Of a DNA stretch of 50,286 nt, positions 1 through 7,150 are shown piece by piece. Position 1 is the stretch's first letter. Each line of letters opens with the position of its first letter. Source of the stretch: a bacterium BMS3Abin08 (GTDB taxonomy: Bacteria > Nitrospirota > Thermodesulfovibrionia > Thermodesulfovibrionales > JdFR-85); NCBI GenBank assembly GCA_002897935.1, contig BDTA01000076.1, forward strand, positions 1-50,286, read 5' to 3'. The translations under genes and the position numbers were made by a program. A model generated the notes under the pieces. That model searched no databases, was not told the DNA's origin, and worked only from the letters and a program-made list of their open reading frames with translations.

Positions 1-1
1 G

Positions 2-994
2 TTGTCCGTAAGCGCTAAAATGAATCTTACCGATGCTGAAAGATCAGGGAAGCTTGTGCTTGAGGCAAAGGGGATTGGGTGTACATTTGACGGGCTAAAA
101 CTTATAGATAATTTTTCAACGGTAATTATGAGAGGCGACAGGATAGGGATTATCGGCCCCAATGGCTCAGGAAAAACTACACTGATAAACATCCTTCTCG
201 GTACCATGGTAGAGCATGAAGGTTCTGTGCGCAGGGGAACAAAACTTGAGGTTGCATACTTTGATCAGCACCGTGCACAGTTGAATGATGAAAAATCCGT
301 AGTGGAAAATGTGGCTGACGGTGAGCACGTTACTGTAAACGGCATAAAAAGACATGTGATCGGCTATCTCGAGGACTTTCTCTTTCCGCCGGATCGTGCC
401 CGAATGCCGGTAAAGGTCCTCTCCGGCGGCGAACGTAACCGGCTTCTGCTCGCAAAGCTTTTTACACTGCCTTCAAATGTAATCGTCATGGACGAGCCGA
501 CAAACGACCTTGATATAGACACGCTTGAACTTCTTGAAGAGATGCTGATGGAATATAAAGGTACGGTCCTGCTGGTGAGCCATGACCGGGAATTTCTGAA
601 CAACATTGTGACAAGTACGATCGTTTGCGAAGGAGGCGGCAGGATCGGCGAATATGTCGGGGGATATGATGACTGGCTGAGACAGCGTGTACCTGATGCA
701 GTGAATCGGAAAGTGAAGATCACGGGGCGGAAAAAGCCCCGTCAAAAAAAAGAGGGGCCCCGCAAACTCACATTTAAAGAAAACAGAGAGATAGAAGCAC
801 TCCCCGCCATGATTGAATCAGTGGAAGCAGAGCATGCCGGTCTTTATAAGAAACTATCAGATCCTGAATTCTACAAAGGTGATGGAAGCAGGGTGGCCGA
901 AGCAAAATCGAAGATCGAGAAGCTGGAAAAGGATATTGCCGACGCTTATGAACGCTGGGCCTTGCTCGATCGGATATCAAAGGAGTCTGCCTGA
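2..994 (+). CDS. uup: ABC-F family ATPase (Uup-like), C-terminal part
   Basis: This is the second half of a duplicated-ATPase ABC-F protein; the gene continues off the left edge, so the TTG at position 2 is only the first codon visible. In the visible 330 residues the second nucleotide-binding domain is complete: Walker A GPNGSGKT (about 52-59), signature LSGGERNR (about 140-147), Walker B VIVMDEP (about 160-166) and the switch histidine in LVSHDREF (about 194). A Lys/Glu-rich tail with coiled-coil character (about 240-330) matches the C-terminal extension of Uup. ABC-F proteins lack membrane domains and act on ribosomes or, for Uup, also on branched DNA. The assignment to Uup rather than another ABC-F branch rests on the tail and is moderately sure. 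Confidence 0.85.
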   Translation: MSVSAKMNLTDAERSGKLVLEAKGIGCTFDGLKLIDNFSTVIMRGDRIGIIGPNGSGKTTLINILLGTMVEHEGSVRRGTKLEVAYFDQHRAQLNDEKSVVENVADGEHVTVNGIKRHVIGYLEDFLFPPDRARMPVKVLSGGERNRLLLAKLFTLPSNVIVMDEPTNDLDIDTLELLEEMLMEYKGTVLLVSHDREFLNNIVTSTIVCEGGGRIGEYVGGYDDWLRQRVPDAVNRKVKITGRKKPRQKKEGPRKLTFKENREIEALPAMIESVEAEHAGLYKKLSDPEFYKGDGSRVAEAKSKIEKLEKDIADAYERWALLDRISKESA

Positions 995-1069
995 AATACG
1001 CGGTAGTATCCTTGGGGTCAGAGCCCGTTAGTCAAGCAAATAATTTAATGTGGAGTATATAATATTATT

Positions 1070-1264
1070 ATGGATGGGGGAAAAAGATTAAATATAACGC
1101 AAGGCCTTAGAGTCAAGATAGTATTAAAGCAGGACCAAAAAAGCGGTAAGTTAACCGAAGGAATTGTCAAAGATATCTTGACAAATTCTCCTTCACATCC
1201 TCATGGCATAAAAGTAAGATTAGATAGTGGAGAGGTGGGACGAGTCAAAGAGATATGCAGATGA
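1070..1264 (+). CDS. YwbE-like small protein
   Basis: A 64-residue protein with the pattern of the YwbE family (DUF2196): an N-terminal ITQGLRVKIVLKQDQ stretch, then KLTEGIVKDILT, and the C-terminal HPHGIKVRLDSGEVGRV. The family is widespread in bacteria and archaea and its function is unknown; the GLRV...GIV...GEVGRV pattern suggests a small beta-barrel. The length is normal for the family. The ATG lies 75 nt after the ABC-F gene, with a purine-poor leader, so a separate promoter is possible; a TATAAT-like hexamer sits at about 1055-1062. It is followed by a GIY-YIG nuclease gene on the same strand. Confidence 0.8.
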   Translation: MDGGKRLNITQGLRVKIVLKQDQKSGKLTEGIVKDILTNSPSHPHGIKVRLDSGEVGRVKEICR

Positions 1265-1359
1265 CACTCTGCAAAATTAATATGCGATTAAATCTTCGAA
1301 TGCCTTTTGTCGGTGCCCGACCCCTTGTCCTTTTTTTGCATAGACAGGCATACAATAAA

Positions 1360-1641
1360 ATGGAGATCTGGTTTTTATATTTAATAAGGTGCAAAGACGG
1401 GAGCTTGTATACGGGGATAACAACCGATGTGAAGAGGCGGTTCGAAGAGCATAAGGGCGGCAGCCGGGGCTCGAAATATTTAAGAGGAAAGGCACCGCTA
1501 AAACTGGTTTTAAAAAAGAAGATAGGTGACAAAGGCCTTGCACTGAAGGTTGAAGACAGGGTAAGAAAGCTTAAGAAGATCAAGAAAGAACTGCTCGTGG
1601 AAGGCAAAATCAGGATAAGGGAAATAAAACGGGTAATATGA
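1360..1641 (+). CDS. GIY-YIG superfamily nuclease, UPF0213/YhbQ type
   Basis: A 93-residue single-domain GIY-YIG protein. The first motif half is FLYLIRCKDGSLYTGIT near the N-terminus, followed by the conserved arginine and histidine region TDVKRRFEEHKGG and the KYLRGKAPLKLV strand typical of the YhbQ/UPF0213 group. I start it at the ATG at 1360 because that places WFLYLIRC at the usual N-terminal position; the frame stays open 105 nt further upstream but that part looks non-coding. Small GIY-YIG proteins of this type are DNA-binding nucleases of uncertain role. A Lys/Arg-rich C-terminus is consistent with nucleic-acid binding. Confidence 0.85.
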   Translation: MEIWFLYLIRCKDGSLYTGITTDVKRRFEEHKGGSRGSKYLRGKAPLKLVLKKKIGDKGLALKVEDRVRKLKKIKKELLVEGKIRIREIKRVI

Positions 1642-1654
1642 TTAATACTAATTA

Positions 1655-1798
1655 TGACAAACTCGTAAAAAGTCCCTGATTGTCACCCTGAACTTGTTTC
1701 AGGGTCTCATAAGTTCTTGATTTATATAGATTTCCCGAATTAAGTTCGGGATTCAGAATGACAGAATACGGTATTTCTGATTTTTTACGAGACTGTCA
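1655..1798. repeat. Family-2 repeat, CTCGTAAAAA ends
   Basis: An element of about 144 bp with inverted ends: TGACAAACTCGTAAAAA at the left and a matching TTTTTTACGAGACTGTCA at the right. The inside holds short palindromes (CACCCTGAAC...GTTTCAGGGT; CCCGAATTAAGTTCGGG). A near-identical copy lies in opposite orientation at 47420-47554 and a related one at 47282-47416. No ORF of note is present. It looks like a non-autonomous miniature transposable element or palindromic repeat. Confidence 0.75.
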
Positions 1799-1802
1799 AT
1801 TA

Positions 1803-1947
1803 TAGTCTGTGTATAAATAACACAAATGCTCAAAAGCATGTCATTCCCGCAAGCGAAGCGAGTCGGGAATCCTTCTTAAAGAAACGATTCCGGACAAGCC
1901 GGAATGACGGAAAAACGACAACTGTTTGAGTTTATACACAGACTCTA
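1803..1947. repeat. Family-1 miniature element (copy A)
   Basis: Terminal inverted repeats AGTCTGTGTATAAA and TTTATACACAGACT bound 145 bp holding GTCATTCCCGC and GCCGGAATGAC palindromes. It is flanked by AATTA on both sides (1798-1802 and 1948-1952), which looks like a target-site duplication. The left AATTA is the end of the adjoining family-2 repeat. The element ends 32 nt upstream of the parvulin gene, so it supplies that gene's upstream sequence. Confidence 0.8.
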
Positions 1948-1979
1948 AATTAATAAATCACTATGAAAAGGAGACAACG

Positions 1980-2258
1980 ATGGCTAAAGCTGCTGCAAGT
2001 CACATCCTGGTAAAGACTGAGGAGGAATGCTCAAACATTAAGAAACAAATTGAAGAGGGATCTGATTTTGCCCAAATGGCAAAGGAGCATTCCCAGTGCC
2101 CTTCGGGACAACGGGGCGGAGATCTGGGTGAATTTTCACCGGGACAGATGGTGAAGGAATTTGATGAGGTTGTGTTCAGCGAGGAAGTTGGAAAAGTGCA
2201 CGGCCCGGTCAAAACCCAGTTCGGATATCACCTTATTAAAATTACGAGCAGAAGATAG
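1980..2258 (+). CDS. ppiC: Parvulin-type peptidyl-prolyl isomerase, PpiC-like
   Basis: A 92-residue stand-alone parvulin domain, the same size as E. coli PpiC. The family signature is clear: [11 protein letters not shown] at the N-terminus, [13 protein letters not shown], the [14 protein letters not shown] loop, [16 protein letters not shown] and the C-terminal FGYHLIKI. It catalyses cis-trans isomerisation of prolyl bonds and, having no signal peptide, should be cytoplasmic. The start is the ATG at 1980, preceded by AAAAGGAGA with good spacing; the open frame upstream is only the end of the repeat element. A zinc-ribbon ORF begins 9 nt after its stop. Confidence 0.9.
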   Translation: MAKAAASHILVKTEEECSNIKKQIEEGSDFAQMAKEHSQCPSGQRGGDLGEFSPGQMVKEFDEVVFSEEVGKVHGPVKTQFGYHLIKITSRR

Positions 2259-2266
2259 AAGTCATT

Positions 2267-2500
2267 GTGTCTTCCTGCAAACACAGCATTCTCGATCTAT
2301 TGCCTGTCAAGAAGAACGTGTTGCGATGTCGGTACTGCCATTTGACGATAAAGGCTGATGAACTTGGAGAGAGCTATTGTCCTGAATGTTATGAAATAAA
2401 TGGTAATAAACAGTTTGATTTTGAAGAAGTTGCAAAGGGAGACAATGGAAGGGCGAAATACAGATGTGAAGACTGTGGTCTAATTGTGGAAAGTGATTAG
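2267..2500 (+). CDS. Small zinc-ribbon protein, function unknown
   Basis: A 77-residue protein beginning at GTG, 9 nt after the parvulin stop. It has cysteine pairs CRYCH, CPEC and CEDC, plus an early single cysteine, arranged as in zinc ribbons or rubredoxin-like knuckles. The middle is acidic (FDFEEVAKG) and the tail is short. I do not recognise a named family. Closeness to ppiC suggests co-transcription. A start a few codons away cannot be excluded because no strong ribosome-binding site is visible. Confidence 0.65.
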   Translation: MSSCKHSILDLLPVKKNVLRCRYCHLTIKADELGESYCPECYEINGNKQFDFEEVAKGDNGRAKYRCEDCGLIVESD

Positions 2501-2526
2501 CAGGAAAAAAGAAAGATGAGGCATTC

Positions 2527-3207
2527 ATGATCCCATGGGAACTGCTCGAATGCGCACAGGTACCTGGAGACGGTGGGGAGCTTTGCCTGTACAGGCGCGG
2601 TGGAGAATTTTCGATAAGGGTGAACGGCCATGAGCTTATGAACAGCCGCTCTCATGGATCGGAGGAAGCCCTGGCCGAGCTTGCCTGTGCAAGGATTACA
2701 GAACGTGGCAGTCCCCGGGTACTGATCGGGGGACTCGGTATGGGATTTACATTGGCATCGTCGCTTAAGCGGCTCAGCACTGGTGCCCGGGTAGTTGTAT
2801 CTGAATTAGTACCTGCGGTAGTGAAGTGGAACAGGGGACCTCTTGCCGGCCTGTGCTGCAACCCTCTTCAGGACGGCCGGGTCAGTGTATGCGAAGTTGA
2901 AGTAGGACATATGCTGAAGCAGGAGGAGATGGCATATGATGCTATTCTGCTGGACGTGGACAACGGACCCGGGGGACTGACGCGGGAGAGCAATGACCGG
3001 CTATATTCACAGGCCGGGCTTGACGCATCCCTTGCAGCGCTTCGGCCTGCGGGTGTGCTTGCTGTATGGTCTTCAGCTCCTGACCGTGCCTTTGCAAGGC
3101 GTCTTCGCAGGTCGGGCTTCGGGGTAGATGAGGTGCGTGTAAGGGCGCGCAGTCCTCGCGGTGGCTGGCGACATACAATCTGGATTGCCGTGCGCGGTTC
3201 CGGATGA
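2527..3207 (+). CDS. Spermidine synthase-like methyltransferase-fold protein
   Basis: A 226-residue Rossmann protein of the spermidine/spermine synthase superfamily. It carries the nucleotide loop VLIGGLGMGFTLAS (about 65-78), an acidic residue at the end of the next strand (VVVSELVPAVVKW, Glu about 93), and the LLDVDNGPGGL motif (about 141-151) that takes the place of the catalytic Asp loop. The N-terminal beta extension is short, and SpeE polyamine-binding residues are not obvious. Bacterial relatives are usually annotated as spermidine-synthase-like proteins of unknown substrate. It starts 24 nt after the zinc-ribbon stop. Confidence 0.65.
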   Translation: MIPWELLECAQVPGDGGELCLYRRGGEFSIRVNGHELMNSRSHGSEEALAELACARITERGSPRVLIGGLGMGFTLASSLKRLSTGARVVVSELVPAVVKWNRGPLAGLCCNPLQDGRVSVCEVEVGHMLKQEEMAYDAILLDVDNGPGGLTRESNDRLYSQAGLDASLAALRPAGVLAVWSSAPDRAFARRLRRSGFGVDEVRVRARSPRGGWRHTIWIAVRGSG

Positions 3208-3236
3208 GGAATAAAACAAATACTGCAAACTACAAC

Positions 3237-3343
3237 TGCTCAGGTGTTTAGGCTGAAGGCTGAAGTAAATCAAGTTTCACTCAGCGCTTTAATCAAAACC
3301 TTTTCAGTTTTTTCCTATAGCCTTCAGCCTATTAACCTGAGCA
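3237..3343. repeat. Inverted repeat between convergent genes
   Basis: Two 25-bp arms (3237-3261 and 3319-3343), both built on TGCTCAGGT...AGGCTGAAGGCT and nearly perfect inverse complements, separated by 57 bp. It fills the gap between the converging spermidine-synthase-like and SWIB genes. The loop is large and there is no clear U-tract, so it may be a palindromic repeat rather than a classic terminator. Confidence 0.6.
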
Positions 3344-3344
3344 C

Positions 3345-3671
3345 TTATTCTATATTTGCGCCGACAATAGCAGCCATCTGCATCATGTTGATTGTCTGCC
3401 CTTCTTTCAGCTTTGTAAGGTCAGTGACCTTGCCTGATTTGCTTTTGGATTTTGTGTTTTTGAAGATCGGGAGCAATTTAGCATCAGCCACAATGAACTT
3501 GCCTGCGTTTTCAGGCTTTCCATTTTCAGTCTTTGTCTGAAGTTTATTCGCTTTGATATAGTCCCATAGTTTTTTGGTGATCTCTGTTCTGGGAAGCTCG
3601 GTTGCTCCGAGAAGATCCGCCAGTTCATTTTTCAGCTTTACCGGTTTATTCAATCCTTTTGCTTCTGCCAT
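3345..3671 (-). CDS. SWIB/MDM2 domain protein
   Basis: A 108-residue protein containing a SWIB domain: the segments LADLLGATELPRTEITKKLW, DYIKANKLQ and KFIVADAKLLPIF are diagnostic. A Lys/Ser-rich linker follows, then a short C-terminal helix ending MMQMAAIVGANIE. In eukaryotes SWIB occurs in chromatin remodellers; in bacteria single-domain SWIB proteins are sporadic (Chlamydia is best known) and their role is unclear. I use the ATG at 3671 because AAGGAG lies 6 nt upstream; the frame is open further upstream but without a site. It converges on the gene to its left and overlies no other gene. Confidence 0.85.
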   Translation of the reverse strand: MAEAKGLNKPVKLKNELADLLGATELPRTEITKKLWDYIKANKLQTKTENGKPENAGKFIVADAKLLPIFKNTKSKSKSGKVTDLTKLKEGQTINMMQMAAIVGANIE

Positions 3672-3749
3672 TTTTAACTCCTTCATATTTGGATTTTCCA
3701 TCAATCAGCTAAACTTGACCGTAAGTTTACTACAAAGCAGCTAAATATT

Positions 3750-3940
3750 GCTAATCCTGCAGAGGGGATTGAAAAAATCGGGAATGTCATGCCTGGGATG
3801 AAACTCCCGGGAGTTATAACCAACATAACCGCCTTTGGTGCCTTTGTGGATATAGGGGTGCACCATGCGGCCTGATGCATATCAGTCAACTTTCAGACCG
3901 CTTGACCCTCGAATTACCAGGATCGGAACGAAGGGTTTAA
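3750..3940 (+). pseudogene. Relic of a Tex-type S1 RNA-binding domain
   Basis: Reading + from about 3753 gives [17 protein letters not shown] followed by [18 protein letters not shown], which matches the end of the Tex transcription accessory protein, where an S1 domain follows a linker. A stop appears at about 3873; shifting frame by one base restores MHISQLSDR, the next S1 strand. Nothing of the roughly 700-residue body of Tex is present upstream. This is therefore a truncated, frameshifted fragment. A functional tex gene may exist elsewhere. Confidence is limited by the short match. Confidence 0.65.
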
Positions 3941-4009
3941 GGCAGGGTTACCCATCAACCAAACTAAATGAGGACAATGAATGAATGAATCAACAAATAA
4001 TTCAGATTA

Positions 4010-4912
4010 TTAAGGGCTTGACTTGTTTAAACCAGCTTCGGCCCCTTGTCGTCCGGTTGATAAACTCTTAGCGGCTTTTCTGATTTCCTGCAGCATGTCC
4101 TGGACCAAATCCTTACTAAGTCTTTTTGAATAGCGTATGTGATCAATATATTTTGCATCTTGTATGATCCTGATTATATCGGTTTTTTGAATTACATTAT
4201 GAGGCGGGAGGTCGCACTGTTTTGCATACTTATCCCTGATATCAAAAACTTTCCGGAAATTTTCTTTTTGGTCATCTTGAAGCCTGCTGTATCCACTTAT
4301 TTTTTTGTATTTATCTTCCGGATCCCTCGTATAATCCTTGTTCTGTATCTGCAGGTTCTTCAGGAGAAAGATCTCCATCAATTTCCTTGCGTACAGTTTT
4401 GCTAAAATGATGTCTTTCAATGCCGGCAGATGCCTTACATCATTGAGGGCGTAATCGATCGCCTGTTCGGAAACAGGTCTTTTCATCCAGTTATATTGCT
4501 GATATGTCCTTTTCTTCTCCAGGATAATCCCGAGTTCAGATGCGATTACGGAATGAAGGTCCTTCTTTTTATAGTTAAGAAGCTCGACCGCCGGTCTTAA
4601 ATCCAGTATCGATTTTATTTCTATTCCGGCAGAGTTTTTCAGCAGCGATAAATCGCTTCCCGCATCGTACATGATTTTCAGAACGTTCGGATTCTCAAAG
4701 AGAAGTTTAAGGGCATTACTACCTATATTGAATGGATCAATGATTACATGGTTCACTCCATCGAAGATCTGCGTTAAGCACAATTTTTCTCCGTAGGCAT
4801 GACAATTAGACTCCGCTTCTATATCCAAAGCGATAATATGAAGCTCTTTCTCATTGAACCTCTTCAGGTATGACCGGAGTCCGGCCTCATTTTCAATATT
4901 AATATAACTCAC
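4010..4912 (-). CDS. rnd: Ribonuclease D
   Basis: A 300-residue DEDD-family 3'-5' exoribonuclease with a C-terminal HRDC domain. Exonuclease motifs: ALDIEAES (Asp30, Glu32), IMYDAGSDLSLL (Asp87) and IDYALNDVRHL (Tyr154, Asp158), the DEDDy arrangement. The HRDC-like segment lies at about 215-290 (FDIRDKYAKQCDLPPH...). RNase D trims tRNA and other small RNA 3' ends. At 300 residues it is shorter than E. coli Rnd (375), with one HRDC domain. The start is GTG at 4912, with GGAGA about 7 nt upstream. Confidence 0.85.
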   Translation of the reverse strand: MSYINIENEAGLRSYLKRFNEKELHIIALDIEAESNCHAYGEKLCLTQIFDGVNHVIIDPFNIGSNALKLLFENPNVLKIMYDAGSDLSLLKNSAGIEIKSILDLRPAVELLNYKKKDLHSVIASELGIILEKKRTYQQYNWMKRPVSEQAIDYALNDVRHLPALKDIILAKLYARKLMEIFLLKNLQIQNKDYTRDPEDKYKKISGYSRLQDDQKENFRKVFDIRDKYAKQCDLPPHNVIQKTDIIRIIQDAKYIDHIRYSKRLSKDLVQDMLQEIRKAAKSLSTGRQGAEAGLNKSSP

Positions 4913-5052
4913 AATAATCTCCTATCCAGTCATAGCTAACGGCAGGCTTCGGCAACAGCAGGCAGAAGCAATATATTGATTATAAGCTTCTCCGGCGTAA
5001 AGATAAAGTGCAGGGGGAATCCTGTTCGAACGTTCAAAGAGCTTCATTTACC

Positions 5053-5595
5053 TTACCCCCTGGTCAAGTGCCTGTACTTAATCCGGTGGGGCTGGTCCGC
5101 GGCTGTGCCGAGACGTTTTTGTCTGTCCGCTTCGTATTCCGAATAATTACCGTCGAACCAGACTGCCCGGCTGTCACCCTCAAAGGCAAGTATGTGGGTA
5201 GCGATACGGTCGAGGAACCAGCGGTCGTGACTGATGATTACGACACATCCGGCAAAATTCTCCAAAGCCTCTTCCAGGGCACGCATGGTGTTTACCGTTT
5301 CCTTTACCCCTTCTTCGACGATTTCGCGAACCGTCTTTGTATCATCCAGTTCCGGCTCCTGTTCAAGCAGCCCTACAGTGTGGCCGGGTGACAGGACCGT
5401 TTCACCGTTAAAGTCCCTGTCCTTTCCCGCGAGTATACGGAGAAGGGAGCTTTTCCCGGACCCGTTGAGGCCGAGAACCCCTATCTTCGCTCCGTAGAAA
5501 TAGGACAGGTAGATATCTTTCAGTACAGGTTTCTTGTCATAATATTTACTCACTCCGACCATGGAGTAAATGATTTTATCGGGTTCATTGCTCAT
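5053..5595 (-). pseudogene. ettA: EttA-type ABC-F gene with large in-frame deletion
   Basis: The 180-residue product begins exactly like EttA (MSNEPDKIIYSMVGVSK; Walker A GLNGSGKS; LSPGHTVGLLEQEPELDDTK) and ends exactly like EttA (ALENFAGCVVIISHDRWFLD, then FEGDSRAVWFDGNYSEYEAD and ADQPHRIKYRHLTRG). About 375 residues between are missing: signature and Walker B of domain 1, the linker/arm and most of domain 2. The join, near 5290-5300 at KETV/NTMRALEE, keeps the frame. EttA normally gates translation at the ribosomal E site according to ATP/ADP; this product cannot form either complete ATP site, so I treat it as a pseudogene. An assembly collapse is the alternative. Confidence 0.8.
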
Positions 5596-5932
5596 TTTGA
5601 TGTTAATTCCTTTCTTTATTAATATCAGATGCAGGGTTGAATTATACCATAAAAACAGTCTCAACCATTGAACAGCTCGTGAGTAGAAGAACCGTCCAAC
5701 CGTTCAAATGATCAACCGGTTGAAAGGGATGAAATGGCAATAGATGCGCTTCCACGGGGTGTGCCTGTAAAAAAAGAGATAGTATACGGAATCCTTATTT
5801 CTATATAATACCGATAGACCCGGCGTACGAAGTCTGCCGGATAAACGGAGTATCACAGTTTAACGGTTCAAGTTAACAAGGCGGAGATTCGGTTGCAGAG
5901 GCAATACTTGCAGGATTCCTGGAGGTTCTGAG
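5596..5932. other. Intergenic region with possible decayed coding sequence
   Basis: This 337-bp gap separates the deleted ettA from the small HTH/zinc-ribbon gene. On the + strand short open stretches in changing frames (MAIDALPRGVPVKKEIVYG from 5733; GDSVAEAILAGFLEVL ending at 5935) look protein-like but are broken by stops, so a decayed gene is possible; I cannot name it. A GGAGG at about 5921 serves the next gene. No repeat element or clear terminator is visible. Confidence 0.3.
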
Positions 5933-6259
5933 ATGAGAATGAATGTGAAAAACCCTGGTCCGGAAATCAGGAAGGAAACGATCAGGCAGGAGATAGTATC
6001 CCTGTTGCAGGATGATACCCTCTCTGCACAGGATATCTCTGTAGAGGTGGACATATCCGAGAAGGAGGTCTATGAGCATCTCTACCATATTCACCGGACG
6101 ATGAACAGGGGAGACAGTAAAATGAGGGTCATCCCCTCTGAATGCAGGGCCTGCGGGTTTATATTCAGAAAGAGGGACAGAATGAATAAGCCGGGGAAGT
6201 GTCCGGTCTGCCGTTCACGTCTGATCAGTGCCCCCCTTTTCCGTATTGAGAGGAGATAA
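5933..6259 (+). CDS. Predicted transcriptional regulator: HTH plus zinc ribbon
   Basis: A 108-residue protein with an N-terminal winged-helix-like segment (about 11-60: ETIRQEIVSLLQDDTLSAQD, ISVEVDISEKEVYEHLYHI) and a C-terminal zinc ribbon with CRAC (71-74) and CPVC (90-93). This two-part arrangement matches the family of predicted regulators with an HTH fused to a Zn ribbon (COG3357 type), common in archaea and some anaerobic bacteria. The ATG at 5933 has GGAGG about 8 nt upstream. The target is unknown; the gene stands alone and converges on the TonB-like gene. Confidence 0.75.
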   Translation: MRMNVKNPGPEIRKETIRQEIVSLLQDDTLSAQDISVEVDISEKEVYEHLYHIHRTMNRGDSKMRVIPSECRACGFIFRKRDRMNKPGKCPVCRSRLISAPLFRIERR

Positions 6260-6307
6260 TATCCCGGAGCATGTGGGGCGCTGCAGTAAGGTTTTCTTCT
6301 CCGTCCT

Positions 6308-7150
6308 TCACCGGATGTATGTCCCGTACAGGGTGTATATGAAATGGCCTGTTATTGTGAAGCCCTTCTGCTTCCACTTTTCCGGCAACGGCCAGTAAGG
6401 CTCACCATCCCGCAGTGCCTGGATTGCCGCCTCATCCAGTTCCCTGTAACCGGATGTCCTTACCAGTTCCACCGCCCCAAGGTAGCCGTCTTTCTTTATT
6501 GTGAACCTGATGTAGAGATCGCCATATATACCCTGTGCCGCCGCACTTCTGGGGTAGGTCCAGATATTCTCAATCCTGTTCTTCAGCTTCATCATGTAGC
6601 TGTAGTACTTCAGTTCCCTTGTGCTGAATGTGACGGCGGAGTTATCCTTCTTCTTCTTGGCCTGCGACTTTCTTGCTACCTCACCAATGATTTTTTTGTC
6701 TAACAGTTCCTTCTCCGAGAGGAACCTTTCCCGTGATCCCCCCTTTTTTGTTACGGGAGGTGCTGCTTTACCCTCCTCGATGCCCTTCTTGGGTACTGTC
6801 GGTTTTGCCGGTTTTCGGAGCCCCTCGCCACCAAAGGGGATCATGCTTTTTTTCTTTTTTGAAGGCAGGGGGGTTTTCTTTTTGAGGGTGTGTTTTTTTT
6901 GAACGGGCGGCTTAGCAGAGAACTTCGGGGCCCTCTTTCCGGGTTCAGGCGGTCTTTTTTCAGGTATTCCTATGGACGGGGCTTCTTTGTGGGGAACCCG
7001 GGGCGGGGGTGTGGGTTCCGGTTCAACGAGCCTTGCTATCAGAGGTCCCCCCGGTTTCTGTTCAGGCGGCATCAGCGGCAGCCGCAACAGGAGAGTTACT
7101 ATTACTGAATGCAGGATGATTGATAAAAGGAGGAAATACTTTATCTTCAA
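6308..7150 (-). CDS. TonB-family energy transducer
   Basis: One N-terminal membrane anchor (YFLLLSIILHSVIVTLLL), a long Pro/Lys-rich periplasm-spanning stretch and a C-terminal TonB domain (YGDLYIRFTIKKDGYLG, TSGYRELDEAAIQALR, then the WPLP signature). It should couple the ExbBD motor to an outer-membrane partner, but no exbBD or receptor is nearby. I choose the TTG at 7150: it overlaps the stop of the upstream flavoprotein gene as TTGA, has AGGAAA about 9 nt upstream, and gives MKIKYFLLL with the anchor at the N-terminus (280 residues). A longer GTG start at 7219 would overlap the neighbour by 73 nt. Confidence 0.8.
   Translation of the reverse strand: MKIKYFLLLSIILHSVIVTLLLRLPLMPPEQKPGGPLIARLVEPEPTPPPRVPHKEAPSIGIPEKRPPEPGKRAPKFSAKPPVQKKHTLKKKTPLPSKKKKSMIPFGGEGLRKPAKPTVPKKGIEEGKAAPPVTKKGGSRERFLSEKELLDKKIIGEVARKSQAKKKKDNSAVTFSTRELKYYSYMMKLKNRIENIWTYPRSAAAQGIYGDLYIRFTIKKDGYLGAVELVRTSGYRELDEAAIQALRDGEPYWPLPEKWKQKGFTITGHFIYTLYGTYIR

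Noticed and set aside
364-980. Several open frames of 60-120 codons on the minus strand opposite the ABC-F gene
   Set aside because: They have no protein-like motifs or ribosome sites and lie antisense to a well-conserved domain.
1655-1947. CRISPR-like spaced repeats
   Set aside because: Recurring GTCATTCC arms are internal palindromes of miniature elements with no regular spacer-repeat order and no cas genes.
3244-3540. A 98-codon + frame with hydrophobic character
   Set aside because: It runs antisense to the SWIB gene and through the inverted repeat; the SWIB frame has a named domain and a ribosome site.
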